A stretch of 64,000 bases of DNA, from the NCBI GenBank assembly GCA_002395835.1, contig DGVD01000019.1:14445-78444 (forward strand). Direction: 5' to 3'. The notes under the pieces were generated by a model, which ran no database searches, was not told the DNA's origin, and saw only the letters and a list, made by a program, of their open reading frames with translations. This stretch comes from Bacteroidales bacterium UBA4293 (GTDB lineage: Bacteria; Bacteroidota; Bacteroidia; Bacteroidales; Bacteroidaceae). This document shows, in pieces, positions 1 to 7,257 of the stretch. The translations under genes and the position numbers were made by a program. Position 1 is the first letter of the stretch; each line of letters opens with the position of its first letter.

Positions 1-177
1 AGCATGATGGAGGCTGTAGGTTTGAGGAACCGTCCGAACTTTATGGATTATTCTCTCGCACCAGCAATAAGAGAAGGATTTGTGTGTATGAAGTATCCTG
101 CCAATCCCCATCATCCCCGTCAACGCTATTTGCTGACGTTAAAAGGATTGATGTTGTTGGACGGTAATAATAGTTAA
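1..177 (+). CDS. C-terminal end of a winged-helix protein (Fic or AlbA_2/COG2865 type), cut by window edge
   Basis: The frame is open from the first base and ends with TAA at 175-177, leaving 58 residues. The visible part holds the motifs EAVGLRNR, LAPAIREGF and HPRQRYLLTLKG. This looks like the closing winged-helix module found in Bacteroidales Fic-domain proteins and in ATP-binding AlbA_2 (COG2865) proteins: a recognition helix, then a basic wing with the Pro-Arg-Gln-x-Tyr segment. The catalytic part lies outside the window, so the two families cannot be told apart. It sits at the edge of the mobile island and may be cargo of it. The family call is from memory of the C-terminal pattern; the reading frame itself is clear. 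Confidence 0.55.
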   Translation, partial: SMMEAVGLRNRPNFMDYSLAPAIREGFVCMKYPANPHHPRQRYLLTLKGLMLLDGNNS

Positions 178-275
178 GAATCATAGTCTCTGCTTTAGGT
201 AAGAGTCCTCTAAGTGCAATCCAAAGTGCAAAAAAAGCACTTTGAAAGAATTGGTCATAAAGAAAGCGAAATAAC

Positions 276-425
276 ATTTGTCCGACACTATCCAAAAAAA
301 TTGGTGAGACTCGGACAAATGCTCTTAATAACAGTATTCATTGACTCAAATAATTTGATGAGAAAGACGTAAAGTACACCTTTTGTCCGAGACAATTAGA
401 AGAATTCAAATACCCTCGGACAAAT
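276..425. repeat. Four-site inverted array of TTTGTCCGA, two hairpins 105 bp apart
   Basis: The core TTTGTCCGA occurs at 277-285 and 382-390, and its reverse complement TCGGACAAA at 311-319 and 416-424. Each forward copy is separated from its partner by 25 bases, and the two pairs are offset by exactly 105 bases. The loops between partners are unrelated in sequence, so the pairs are not simply one duplicated block. The stretch lies in the 320 bases between the winged-helix gene and the end of the relaxase gene, where no gene was found. Confidence 0.8.
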
Positions 426-436
426 GGTCTATCAAA

Positions 437-467
437 AGCAAGTGTTTCCATAATGGAAGCACTTGCT
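437..467 (-). terminator. Hairpin at 3' end of relaxase gene
   Basis: A 15-base arm (437-451) pairs with 453-467 with one mismatch, around the motif GCAAGTG/CACTTGC. On the minus strand, the direction of the relaxase gene ending at 498, the stem is followed by TTTTGAT, a weak U-tract. Confidence 0.6.
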
Positions 468-497
468 CATTATTATATATACGCACGCACGCGAGGG

Positions 498-1907
498 TTA
501 ATAACTTTTGCTCTTTTTGAGTTTATTGCCAGGATAGTGCTTGGCATGCGCATAACGCATGGCACGGTAAGCCCAATGGAGATAGTCTTCATCTTTTTCA
601 CGCCAAGGCATATCACTTGAAGTTCCGCCACCACCAGACGTTTGTGCTACGCTGGTAGCGCCATCGATACCATTCATAAAGACACGAAGGCCCGTTGTAA
701 ACACATCTTTCCAACGCAGGAAGTTGTAGTCATCAATAAAAGTGTTTTCTGCCATTGCTGCTGCTTCTGGTAGTTTTCTGCAAATCTGAGTCGCATCATG
801 TAAGACTTGGTCCAGAATAGCGGCTTTGAGCAAAATGGAAACATGCTGATGGAGGTAGCCTGCTATTTGTTTATCATAATTGATGATGCCGTTTAGTAAG
901 TCCGTCTGGGAGTCGTACTCGTCTCTTAGCGATTCCAACTCATCCTCGGCCTCATGTAGTTTCGCTACCTTTTCAGAGAGTTTCTCTCTGACATCGAAAA
1001 GCTTATTCTGGAGTTCCTGAATGTCACGGGCAATATCATTCTTGTTGGAATCGGATTGTCGAAGTTGTGCCTCAAGCTCTGCTATCTGTGATTCGATTTC
1101 CTTTTGCTGTCGAGTGAGGTTCTCAATCATTGTAGTGAGTCCCCTCACAGCACGACGCTTGGTTTCAAGTTCCTCTTCGAGAGATTTATTTTCACGATGC
1201 AACTCACGGTTGTGCTCTTCGAGCGATTTGTGACGTGCGCCTGTTTCATGGATGTCATCGCCACGTTCAAGTCCCCACTTCTCATTGACGGCAGCATACC
1301 AATCGTGCCATTCACGCATCTTGTCGCGAGCTGCAACAAGAGAACTGCCTCCGAACATGTCCTTGGCAGACAAACGACCATCCTCTAAAATTGGAGTAAT
1401 GGTCGCATGAATGTGACAGTTCTTCTCGTCACAGTGTGCGATAAAAGAAATGATGTTCTTCTCACCAATACGTTCTGCGAGAGCCTTGTAATTGTCGAGG
1501 GCGAACTGCTCTATCTCTGGCATCCGTTTGATGTGAGCGTTGTTTCCTCGCTCTTGAAGCACCTGATTTCCGAATGCAAGTTCATTCATGCGTTCACAGT
1601 TACCACCAATAACGAGAGAGACAGAGAGATGTTGAGTACTTCTGACTATAGGCTCTTTGCCTGTTGCTGCAAGCCTTTCTGCTTTCCATTCTGCGATACG
1701 TGCATCTACTTTTTCCTTGATGCAGACCGATTGATCTACTGGATCAATGACACCTCCTTTGCGTACCTCGAAGTTTAGGTGCGCACGACTCTTGTCGTAA
1801 TTACGTTCTGGGGCATCAAGTTTACATTCCCATCGGGACTCATCCCATTTGCGCTGATGTTCTGCGCTGAGTGCTGGAGTCATCTTCATTTTACTGACTT
1901 CGAGCAT
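498..1907 (-). CDS. MobV-family relaxase (Mob/Pre plasmid recombination protein)
   Basis: This 469-residue mobilization protein would nick the transfer origin of a mobilizable element and stay bound to the strand end. Motif II appears as NYDKSRAHLNFE (about residues 37-48). The metal-binding histidine motif is HCDEKNCHIH, with H158, D160, E161, H165 and H167. The segment from about residue 225 to 345 is a long Glu/Lys-rich coiled coil, usual for the family. The N-terminal MKMTPALSAEHQRKW block matches what I recall of Bacteroides relaxases; M7 is an alternative start. The gene has no reading-frame damage, unlike the integrase 4 kb away, so it may still work in trans. Confidence 0.88.
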   Translation of the reverse strand: MLEVSKMKMTPALSAEHQRKWDESRWECKLDAPERNYDKSRAHLNFEVRKGGVIDPVDQSVCIKEKVDARIAEWKAERLAATGKEPIVRSTQHLSVSLVIGGNCERMNELAFGNQVLQERGNNAHIKRMPEIEQFALDNYKALAERIGEKNIISFIAHCDEKNCHIHATITPILEDGRLSAKDMFGGSSLVAARDKMREWHDWYAAVNEKWGLERGDDIHETGARHKSLEEHNRELHRENKSLEEELETKRRAVRGLTTMIENLTRQQKEIESQIAELEAQLRQSDSNKNDIARDIQELQNKLFDVREKLSEKVAKLHEAEDELESLRDEYDSQTDLLNGIINYDKQIAGYLHQHVSILLKAAILDQVLHDATQICRKLPEAAAMAENTFIDDYNFLRWKDVFTTGLRVFMNGIDGATSVAQTSGGGGTSSDMPWREKDEDYLHWAYRAMRYAHAKHYPGNKLKKSKSY

Positions 1908-2208
1908 TGTTTTTTTCGTGTGGTCATAATACTATACTGATTAATGTTAATACTTTAAGTGATAATCAGTCCTATCACCTCACATTGACCCTTGCCGTTG
2001 ATGTAGTTGCGGCATATCTCTCAGCAGGTGGTCTTGGAGGGTTCACCCTTGCAGTGCTCAGTCTTGACTTGTGCCACACGGAGTGTAAATCTATAGACAC
2101 AAAAAAAGACCGCCACGACGGACGGTCTGTAATATAAAATAATGTGGAGAAACAAAGGGCGGAACCAAGGCCGAGGATGTCGGCGCGGGTTCCAGTAATG
2201 AATCCTAA
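1908..2208. other. Gene-free stretch upstream of the relaxase; possible transfer origin
   Basis: These 301 bases separate the relaxase start from the end of the next operon. MobV relaxases usually act on an oriT just upstream of their own gene, so this is where it should be. A small palindrome, AGGGT-TC-ACCCT at 2038-2049, is the only compact inverted repeat noticed near the relaxase start. The oriT role is inference. A terminator lies at 2098-2128. Confidence 0.35.
2098..2128 (-). terminator. Rho-independent terminator of the 2.2-4.6 kb operon
   Basis: The stem AGACCG/CGGTCT (2107-2112 with 2123-2128, plus an inner CC/GG pair) is followed on the minus strand by a run of T (complement of the A-run at 2100-2107). 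It lies 80 bases past the stop of the nuclease-like gene. Confidence 0.7.
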
Positions 2209-2760
2209 TTATTCCCAAATTTTATCCCAACGGTTCTCGGCGTTATGCCCCAAAGGATTAATATACGCAGCATGTTTTTTATTATGCGTAGTATGCATGG
2301 TGTCTCCTTCACCTTCTCCCATAAGATATTTGAGTTTTATACCGACGGGCGTTTGGTTGCTGATTTCATTGTCGCGAACATATTCATTCATATACCAGTT
2401 GTTGCTTGTACGAATCAGTTCTTCCATCTCCGACTTAGAAAGTATGTAGAATTTGAAAGTCATATTTACACCTTCTCCTGAATAAACTACAAAGACCCAA
2501 GGACCTCGAATTTCAAAACCCTTAATGTTTCCTTTGTTATCAGAAATGAAACCAGTTGGAAAAGCATTCTTTCCGGTTCCTGTCTTCACCTGAACTAATT
2601 GCATCCGTCCGTCATCGGGATTTACACAAACGATGTCAATCGACTTGTAGTTATTGAATATTTGGTTGACATTGAAAGCATCCCAACCATTTTGCATCAA
2701 CTTAACGACCACCATATTTTCGCCGATATCGCTAATACGAACATTATTATTCCTTGCCAT
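2209..2760 (-). CDS. Uncharacterised protein with PD-(D/E)xK nuclease-like core
   Basis: The protein has 183 residues and no signal peptide. The N-terminal half has the order expected of a PD-(D/E)xK fold: a helix with E14, then a strand with D42 in KSIDIVCVN, then a strand ending Q57-V-K59 in MQLVQVKTG. Q in place of the second acid is a known variant in Holliday-junction-like and restriction-like members. The C-terminal third (from about residue 120) has no recognisable motif. It is the last of four minus-strand genes with short gaps (6 bases to its upstream neighbour). Nuclease activity is inference from three residues and predicted secondary structure. No partner methylase is visible. Confidence 0.5.
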   Translation of the reverse strand: MARNNNVRISDIGENMVVVKLMQNGWDAFNVNQIFNNYKSIDIVCVNPDDGRMQLVQVKTGTGKNAFPTGFISDNKGNIKGFEIRGPWVFVVYSGEGVNMTFKFYILSKSEMEELIRTSNNWYMNEYVRDNEISNQTPVGIKLKYLMGEGEGDTMHTTHNKKHAAYINPLGHNAENRWDKIWE

Positions 2761-2766
2761 ATATGA

Positions 2767-3318
2767 TTACCATAGACTATGCACACCGTCCCACCAAATT
2801 TCAGAACGCTTTAAATACGAGTTAAAAGATTCTTCAGGATAAGCACGCCAATGTTTGCCTTCTACTTTATCCAATAGTTCGTCAGGAGTTAGTTTGCTGT
2901 CGTACTTGATTTCCCAGCATTCCTTTATTCCCATGCTATCCATACAATAGCCTTTCTCGACGTACTTCTTTAATAAATCAGAGAGCAACCTTGTAAGCTC
3001 ATCTTTGTCAAGACGCTTAATGCGCTCTACTGGCAGATACTTAGTTGATATATCTTCGTCTTTCATCAAAAGCCGCATGATAAACTCCAGTTCACAGTAT
3101 TGAATACATCGGCGATATTCCTCATCGTGACTCTTGGCATAGTGGTTGATTATCTTCTTCAAGTTACCACCTTGCTGAACAAATCCCGCAAGCCTGACGA
3201 TTTTATCCTCAACTGAACTCCAGTGCCATTCGGTACCGATGTTATCCCAGTACTCTCGTCTGCAAATTAGTCCCTCATATTCATCAAGAGGCACATCGAA
3301 AGGTTTGATAGGTTCCAT
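2767..3318 (-). CDS. Hypothetical protein, unrecognised family
   Basis: I do not recognise this 183-residue protein. It appears soluble, is rich in charged helices, and has no signal peptide or membrane segment. Tryptophans cluster at both ends (WDNIGTEWHW near residue 25 and WWDGVHSLW at the C-terminus). It lies 6 bases before the nuclease-like gene and 2 bases behind the lipoprotein gene, so all three are probably co-transcribed. By chance it has exactly the same length as the nuclease-like protein but no visible similarity to it. A partner or inhibitor role is only a guess from the tight spacing. Confidence 0.6.
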   Translation of the reverse strand: MEPIKPFDVPLDEYEGLICRREYWDNIGTEWHWSSVEDKIVRLAGFVQQGGNLKKIINHYAKSHDEEYRRCIQYCELEFIMRLLMKDEDISTKYLPVERIKRLDKDELTRLLSDLLKKYVEKGYCMDSMGIKECWEIKYDSKLTPDELLDKVEGKHWRAYPEESFNSYLKRSEIWWDGVHSLW

Positions 3319-3320
3319 AA

Positions 3321-4142
3321 TTAAATTCCATTTACATTACCTAAATCCATACAGATTTCGCATTTACATTCACAATCGGACCTTTCGCCATCTTTGCATT
3401 TGGGACAACAGGAATAGTCTTTGGCTTGGCATTTCTCGCACCAGTCTATTTCCGTAGCATCCCAGTCCGTGTTGTCCTCTTCTGGACTATGTATATCTGT
3501 TCTTTTGTCTTGTGTCTTCGGATTGGAATATTCCATGTATTTTTGGTAATTCTGTCGAAAATTCTCAATGTCCTTATCCAAAATTGGCTGCTTCACAATG
3601 ATTTCTGTTGTCTTCAAATGACCATCAACAACCTCATAGTATGGTTTCTTGACAAGCAAATAATGTTCACCATAGGAATTGGCATATATCTTGCCATCAA
3701 CAACTTTTCTGACATCCAAATCAGAATAATAATGCTTGTTCAGGTCAAAAAACTCATGGAACACATAAAGCTCATTACGCAGTTCTGGCGAAAACTTCTG
3801 AGAGATTTCTGCACGTATATTGTCCACGTTTCCAATCACTTTCTCGACCATCGAATGGCGAATGTTTTGGCGGTCTTTCAACTTAACAATCCGTTTCTGT
3901 TGCTCGCGCTGATTATAATACAGCCTACGCATAGTCAATGTGTCGTTACTATTCCATACGTCAGCAATGGAATCAACTATCAACAGGAAATCATTATACT
4001 CGCCTACAAAGGTTCGCTCATCATCTGTTTGGGCTTCATCAATACTCGGCGTTTGACTTGAGAAATGTTTCGTGGATGCGCCATAAAAAGTACAGCCGGC
4101 CAACATTGTGCCCAATAGGAAAGAATAGAAAAGCTTCTTCAT
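3321..4142 (-). CDS. Putative lipoprotein with Cys-rich C-terminal tail
   Basis: This 273-residue protein begins with a lipoprotein signal (MKKLFYSFLLGTMLAGC, lipobox Cys17). The middle is mixed helix and strand, with a stretch around residues 150-185 that looks like a beta domain. The last 45 residues hold paired cysteines in CEKC, CCPKC, CECKC and CEIC, which could form one or two zinc-ribbon-like knots. Such a tail is unusual on an exported lipoprotein because zinc ribbons are mostly cytoplasmic; disulfides are the other option. It sits 13 bases downstream of the TonB-like gene and 2 bases upstream of the hypothetical gene. Function unknown. Confidence 0.6.
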   Translation of the reverse strand: MKKLFYSFLLGTMLAGCTFYGASTKHFSSQTPSIDEAQTDDERTFVGEYNDFLLIVDSIADVWNSNDTLTMRRLYYNQREQQKRIVKLKDRQNIRHSMVEKVIGNVDNIRAEISQKFSPELRNELYVFHEFFDLNKHYYSDLDVRKVVDGKIYANSYGEHYLLVKKPYYEVVDGHLKTTEIIVKQPILDKDIENFRQNYQKYMEYSNPKTQDKRTDIHSPEEDNTDWDATEIDWCEKCQAKDYSCCPKCKDGERSDCECKCEICMDLGNVNGI

Positions 4143-4155
4143 AGCCGTATCGAAT

Positions 4156-4584
4156 TTAGGATAGTTGAAAAGGCACCGTCATCACGTATATCCCATTAAC
4201 AGGTTTGCCGTTCTGAGTTGTAGGCTTTAATTTGGGCATACTTTTTATTACGCGCACAGCCTCTTTATCAAGCAACGGATGGACGGGACGAACAATCTCC
4301 ACGTCACCAATTGAACCATCTGTTTCCACAATAAAACGAACAACGACCCTTCCTTGGATATTATTGTCCTGCGCCTCCTTTGGATATATCAGATGTTTGT
4401 ATATCCATTTCTTCTGTTTCTCATCCAGTTCCATTACCGTGGTTTCCCTCGATGGAATAGTATCCGCTACCACGCAATGAGAGTTTAGCATTTGAGGAAT
4501 AATTGCAAAAGCTTTGTTGCCCTTTCCAAACAAGGTGAATAAAAAAATCAGTCCTAAGACAGTCGAAGTCATAAATACATTCAT
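4156..4584 (-). CDS. TonB C-terminal domain protein
   Basis: This 142-residue protein has an N-terminal hydrophobic segment (about residues 3-28) that anchors or exports it, followed by a TonB C-terminal domain: YPKEAQDNNIQGRVVVRFIV, GSIGDVEIVRPVHPLLDKEA, and the closing VPFQLS strand. It lacks the long Pro-rich spacer of a true energy-coupling TonB, so it resembles the many short TonB-domain proteins of Bacteroidetes. It is the first gene of the four-gene minus-strand operon, with A/T-rich promoter-like DNA above 4585. Confidence 0.8.
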   Translation of the reverse strand: MNVFMTSTVLGLIFLFTLFGKGNKAFAIIPQMLNSHCVVADTIPSRETTVMELDEKQKKWIYKHLIYPKEAQDNNIQGRVVVRFIVETDGSIGDVEIVRPVHPLLDKEAVRVIKSMPKLKPTTQNGKPVNGIYVMTVPFQLS

Positions 4585-4750
4585 AAGAACAACTCATTGG
4601 ATTTATTAAATGTTTCCAAAATTACATAAATTTCTTCAATTCACGCTCCTATAATGAAAAAAGTCATATACAAAATGATTGATTTGTGCCATTTTATCTG
4701 TTTGAATGCTCAAAATGAAAGAAAAAGGAGTTAATTTGCGACTGAAAATC

Positions 4751-4911
4751 GCTATCCCAACACGGGTAAGTGCTAACGAAAAATAATAACGGCTATCCCG
4801 ACGTGGGAAGAGGCCAACGAAAAATAGAAACGGCTATCCCGATGCGGGACAAGCGGTTTGAAAACTAAATGGGACTTCCCCGAAGCGGGACGGACGGTTT
4901 GAAAACGAAAA
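4751..4911. repeat. Four degenerate ~41 bp tandem repeats
   Basis: The landmark GCTATCCC (last copy GACTTCCC) recurs at 4751, 4792, 4833 and 4873, so the period is 41, 41 and 40 bases. Each unit continues with a small palindrome of the form TCCCGANGNGGGA and ends with an AACGAAAA or TTTGAAAAC block. The array fills most of the gap between the TonB-like gene and the DUF6261 relic and ends about 30 bases before the latter's start. Confidence 0.75.
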
Positions 4912-4943
4912 TATGGTAGTACCAATCAAAAATAGACACGATT

Positions 4944-5684
4944 ATGACTAAGTTCACTGAAAAATAATTGCATTTGTACCCGATGGCATTCTTCTACGCT
5001 GCCATGAAGGCGATGGACGACCGCACGGCGGCGGTGGAGACGGAATTGGCACGGTTCATCACGATGGAGACCTAGTTTCACAGGCTGTTTACGGCTTTCG
5101 ACGTGGCTTACAAGAACTCGATGAAGAGCCAGTTGAGAGACACTATCAAGCAGAAGGATGACGAGCGTAACCACATCGCCTACGTGATGGAGCGCGTGGC
5201 AAAGCTTTGGTGCGAGAAGCTGGACGACCAGTCGCTGGCCATCCACGAGCGGCGCGTGGCGCAGGTGTTCAAGGACTTCGACTTCCGCACGACCGAGGCA
5301 TTGGTGGCCGAGAACGCGAAGATTCAGAACATGGAGCAGCGATTTACAAGTGAAGCGGCGCTGCAGGCTGACTTGGCAGCGATGGGTTTGACAGAACTGA
5401 ACACGCAGCTGAAACAGTTGATGACGGAAATCATCGCCCTGATGACTGCCCGCAATGAGGAGCAATCGACCGTCATCGTGGGCGAACTGAAGGCTTGCCG
5501 CGAGGCGCTGGATGCTCACTACCGTGCTTTCATTACGTATCTGAATGCCGTGCAGGAGCTGCAACCCGAGGAGCAGATTGCGCAGAGCCGGAAGAAAAAG
5601 AAAGACGAGGACGTGGAGCCGGAGCCTGCGCCTGATAAAGGTGGCGACGGCGGGTCGGACGTTACGCCTGTAAAGCCCGAATAA
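4944..5684 (+). pseudogene. DUF6261-family gene with two in-frame stop codons
   Basis: A single frame runs from ATG 4944 to the stop at 5684 (246 codons, near the usual size of DUF6261 proteins) but is interrupted by TAA at 4965 and TAG at 5073. On either side of both stops the frame continues with plausible protein: MTKFTEK, then LHLYPMAFFYAAMKAMDD, then FHRLFTAFDVAYKNS. No frameshift is needed. Both stops are one C-to-T change away from Gln codons (CAA, CAG). The remaining open part starts at GTG 5103 and reads 193 residues, mostly helical, with a charged Lys/Glu/Pro tail. Base composition is clearly richer in G and C than the flanking genes. Nonsense decay is the simplest view. Confidence 0.7.
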
Positions 5685-5784
5685 GATTTTTCGATTAACA
5701 TTATAACGCTGCCCGAATGTCGGTAATACGATGTTCGGGCTGCGCTTTGTTTTGCCCTTTTGGCTTCTTGCGCTCCGTTGGTGC

Positions 5785-6471
5785 TCAGGCGAACAAGCTC
5801 GGAGTCCGCCGCTTCCCCGTTTGACGAGGATGCTTAAATCTGTATGTGATATGCTTTTTGATACCCGATGCTTCAATCCATTTCTTCAATGGACGAGAAA
5901 TCCATGAAGAACCTGTCAGTCCTTCGAACACTCGTTGATTTTGCTCACCTCGTTCTCCACAAAACGAGTATGCCTGCTCGCTGATGGGAAGATAATCTAC
6001 CACATGCGTCTTGAGCTGGGTAAAGTCAACTCGCCATCCACTCCCTGTCTGCGCTATTTCTCCCCATGTGAGGTCCTGGATGTCACACAGACGAATACCT
6101 GTGAGCACAGCAAAGAAGAATGCACGTTTCAGCACTTCATTCTCGAACTGCGGTGCCGTACTCTTGCTGACGCAAGGCACGTACCTTGTCGGCATATCGA
6201 CATGCCTCCTTGTCCAAATGCGAGGTGCATTGGATTATGCCGTTGGAATCGGTTTGTACTTGTGGTTGCCTTCCGAATCAATGCCGTTTATGGCCCTTGT
6301 GTCCCAGATGGTAGTGGTAATAGTGCGGTTGACCGCTTCGATGACTCTCTTAGGCTTGATGCTACCTGGATTGCGTACTGGGTACGACTTTGTGTAGAGG
6401 TACCATTCTTCACGGTACTCCGACTTGCAAAGTTTGGCCGTCACTTTTGTGTGTAATAAAGGTTTTCTCAT
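5785..6471 (-). pseudogene. Tyrosine recombinase (integrase), broken by frameshifts, an internal deletion and a missing C-terminus
   Basis: The N-terminal piece (6471-6235) starts MRKPLLHTKVTAKL and has the arm-binding pattern of Bacteroides integrases (KSEYREEWYLY, NRTITTTIWD). At about 6240 one base is missing: the protein continues in another frame as IQCTSHLDKEACRYADKVR and ALRQQEYGTAV. At about 6150 a second shift leads into the catalytic start ENEVLKRAFFFAVLTGIRLC (first catalytic Arg). The core-binding domain expected between these two parts is absent. The catalytic part breaks off after HITYRFKH, so the HxxR box is damaged and the nucleophile Tyr is lost. This was the integrase of the island next to dnaK and cannot be functional. 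Confidence 0.85.
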
Positions 6472-7036
6472 TATTCTTCTGATTTATATAAGTTATCGAT
6501 TTCTTCTTTTGGAACATACACATAGTTGCCAATCTGACGAGAGGGAATGGAATACATCCTAACGTGTGCCCATACGGAACTATCATTGATGTGATACTTC
6601 TTACAGACTTCTCCGATAGTGTAGCAGTCCTCGGGTTCGAGACTGTAAAGTTTCTTTTGCGGCACTTCTTTTTCCTCTTTCAAATCGCGTCTGTAATGAA
6701 ACAGCAGGTCCAGTTCTGAACGCTTGAAACGCATCAGTCTTGTGCCTAGATTAATACATGGAATCTTACCTAACTTAGCCAGACGGTATAATATAGTGTA
6801 CTGCGCTCAATTCCATATATAGCAACAACTTGACGGGCTGTCAGGTATTCTCGGATACCAGGTACGTTCTGCGCATATGTAACAAATAAGGCTTCTTTTT
6901 TCTCTTTATTCTTCTTACGCTTATTCACTACTTTGCTGCATTTCGGAGAGCAGTAAACACTGTCTAACGTCTTAATAATAAAGACCTTGAATCTAATTGG
7001 GCATTTCCTATTGATTTCAATTCCTAAATTTGCCAT
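6471..7036 (-). pseudogene. Excisionase-like helix-turn-helix protein, frameshifted
   Basis: The 5' part (7036-6770) reads MANLGIEINRKCP, a Cys pair in YCSPKCSK, a Lys-rich helix, then an excisionase-type HTH (YLTARQVVAIYGIERSTLY). There it shifts: the natural continuation YRLAKLGKIPCINLGTRLMR lies in the next frame and runs into 6734-6471 (SELDLLFHYRRDL, then a second HTH, YTIGEVCKKYHINDSSVWAH). Reading both frames together gives a double-HTH DNA-binding protein of about 188 residues, typically encoded beside Bacteroides element integrases. The break is near 6790. Its stop overlaps the integrase start (TAATG at 6469-6473), so the two were coupled. Confidence 0.8.
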
Positions 7037-7180
7037 GTTTTCTACTTTTAAGTTCTACTAAGTCCTACATGTATGTTTAAGTATGTTTATGTCCAACCTT
7101 ATCTACCATTAAGTCTTGTTACAAGTATGTAACAAAAAAGCCGTAAAAAAAAGCAGAATAAGCACATAGAAAACATGAGC

Positions 7181-7224
7181 CCATAAAAAAAATGGCGTGT
7201 AACTCATTGAGCTACACGCCATTT
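7181..7224 (-). terminator. Strong Rho-independent terminator of dnaK
   Basis: A perfect 12-base stem, AAATGGCGTGTA (7190-7201) with TACACGCCATTT (7213-7224), is followed on the minus strand by a long T-run (complement of A-run 7184-7191). It lies 34 bases past the dnaK stop and separates dnaK from the island. Confidence 0.9.
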
Positions 7225-7257
7225 GATAGTGTTTTGTTATGTCTTTACTTATGCGTC

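Noticed and set aside
4751..4911. Tandem repeats considered as a CRISPR array
   Set aside because: Units are degenerate along their full length, there are no distinct spacers and no cas genes nearby.
4944..5684. Stop codon recoding (TAR read as Gln) as the main explanation
   Set aside because: All neighbouring genes end normally with TAA, TAG or TGA, so the host uses the standard bacterial code; nonsense decay is simpler.
4926..5876. 316-codon minus-strand frame antisense to the DUF6261 relic
   Set aside because: Composition is Arg/His/Leu-rich as expected of the antisense of a G/C-rich helical gene; the plus-strand frame has the recognisable protein, and the left part merges into an out-of-frame piece of the integrase.
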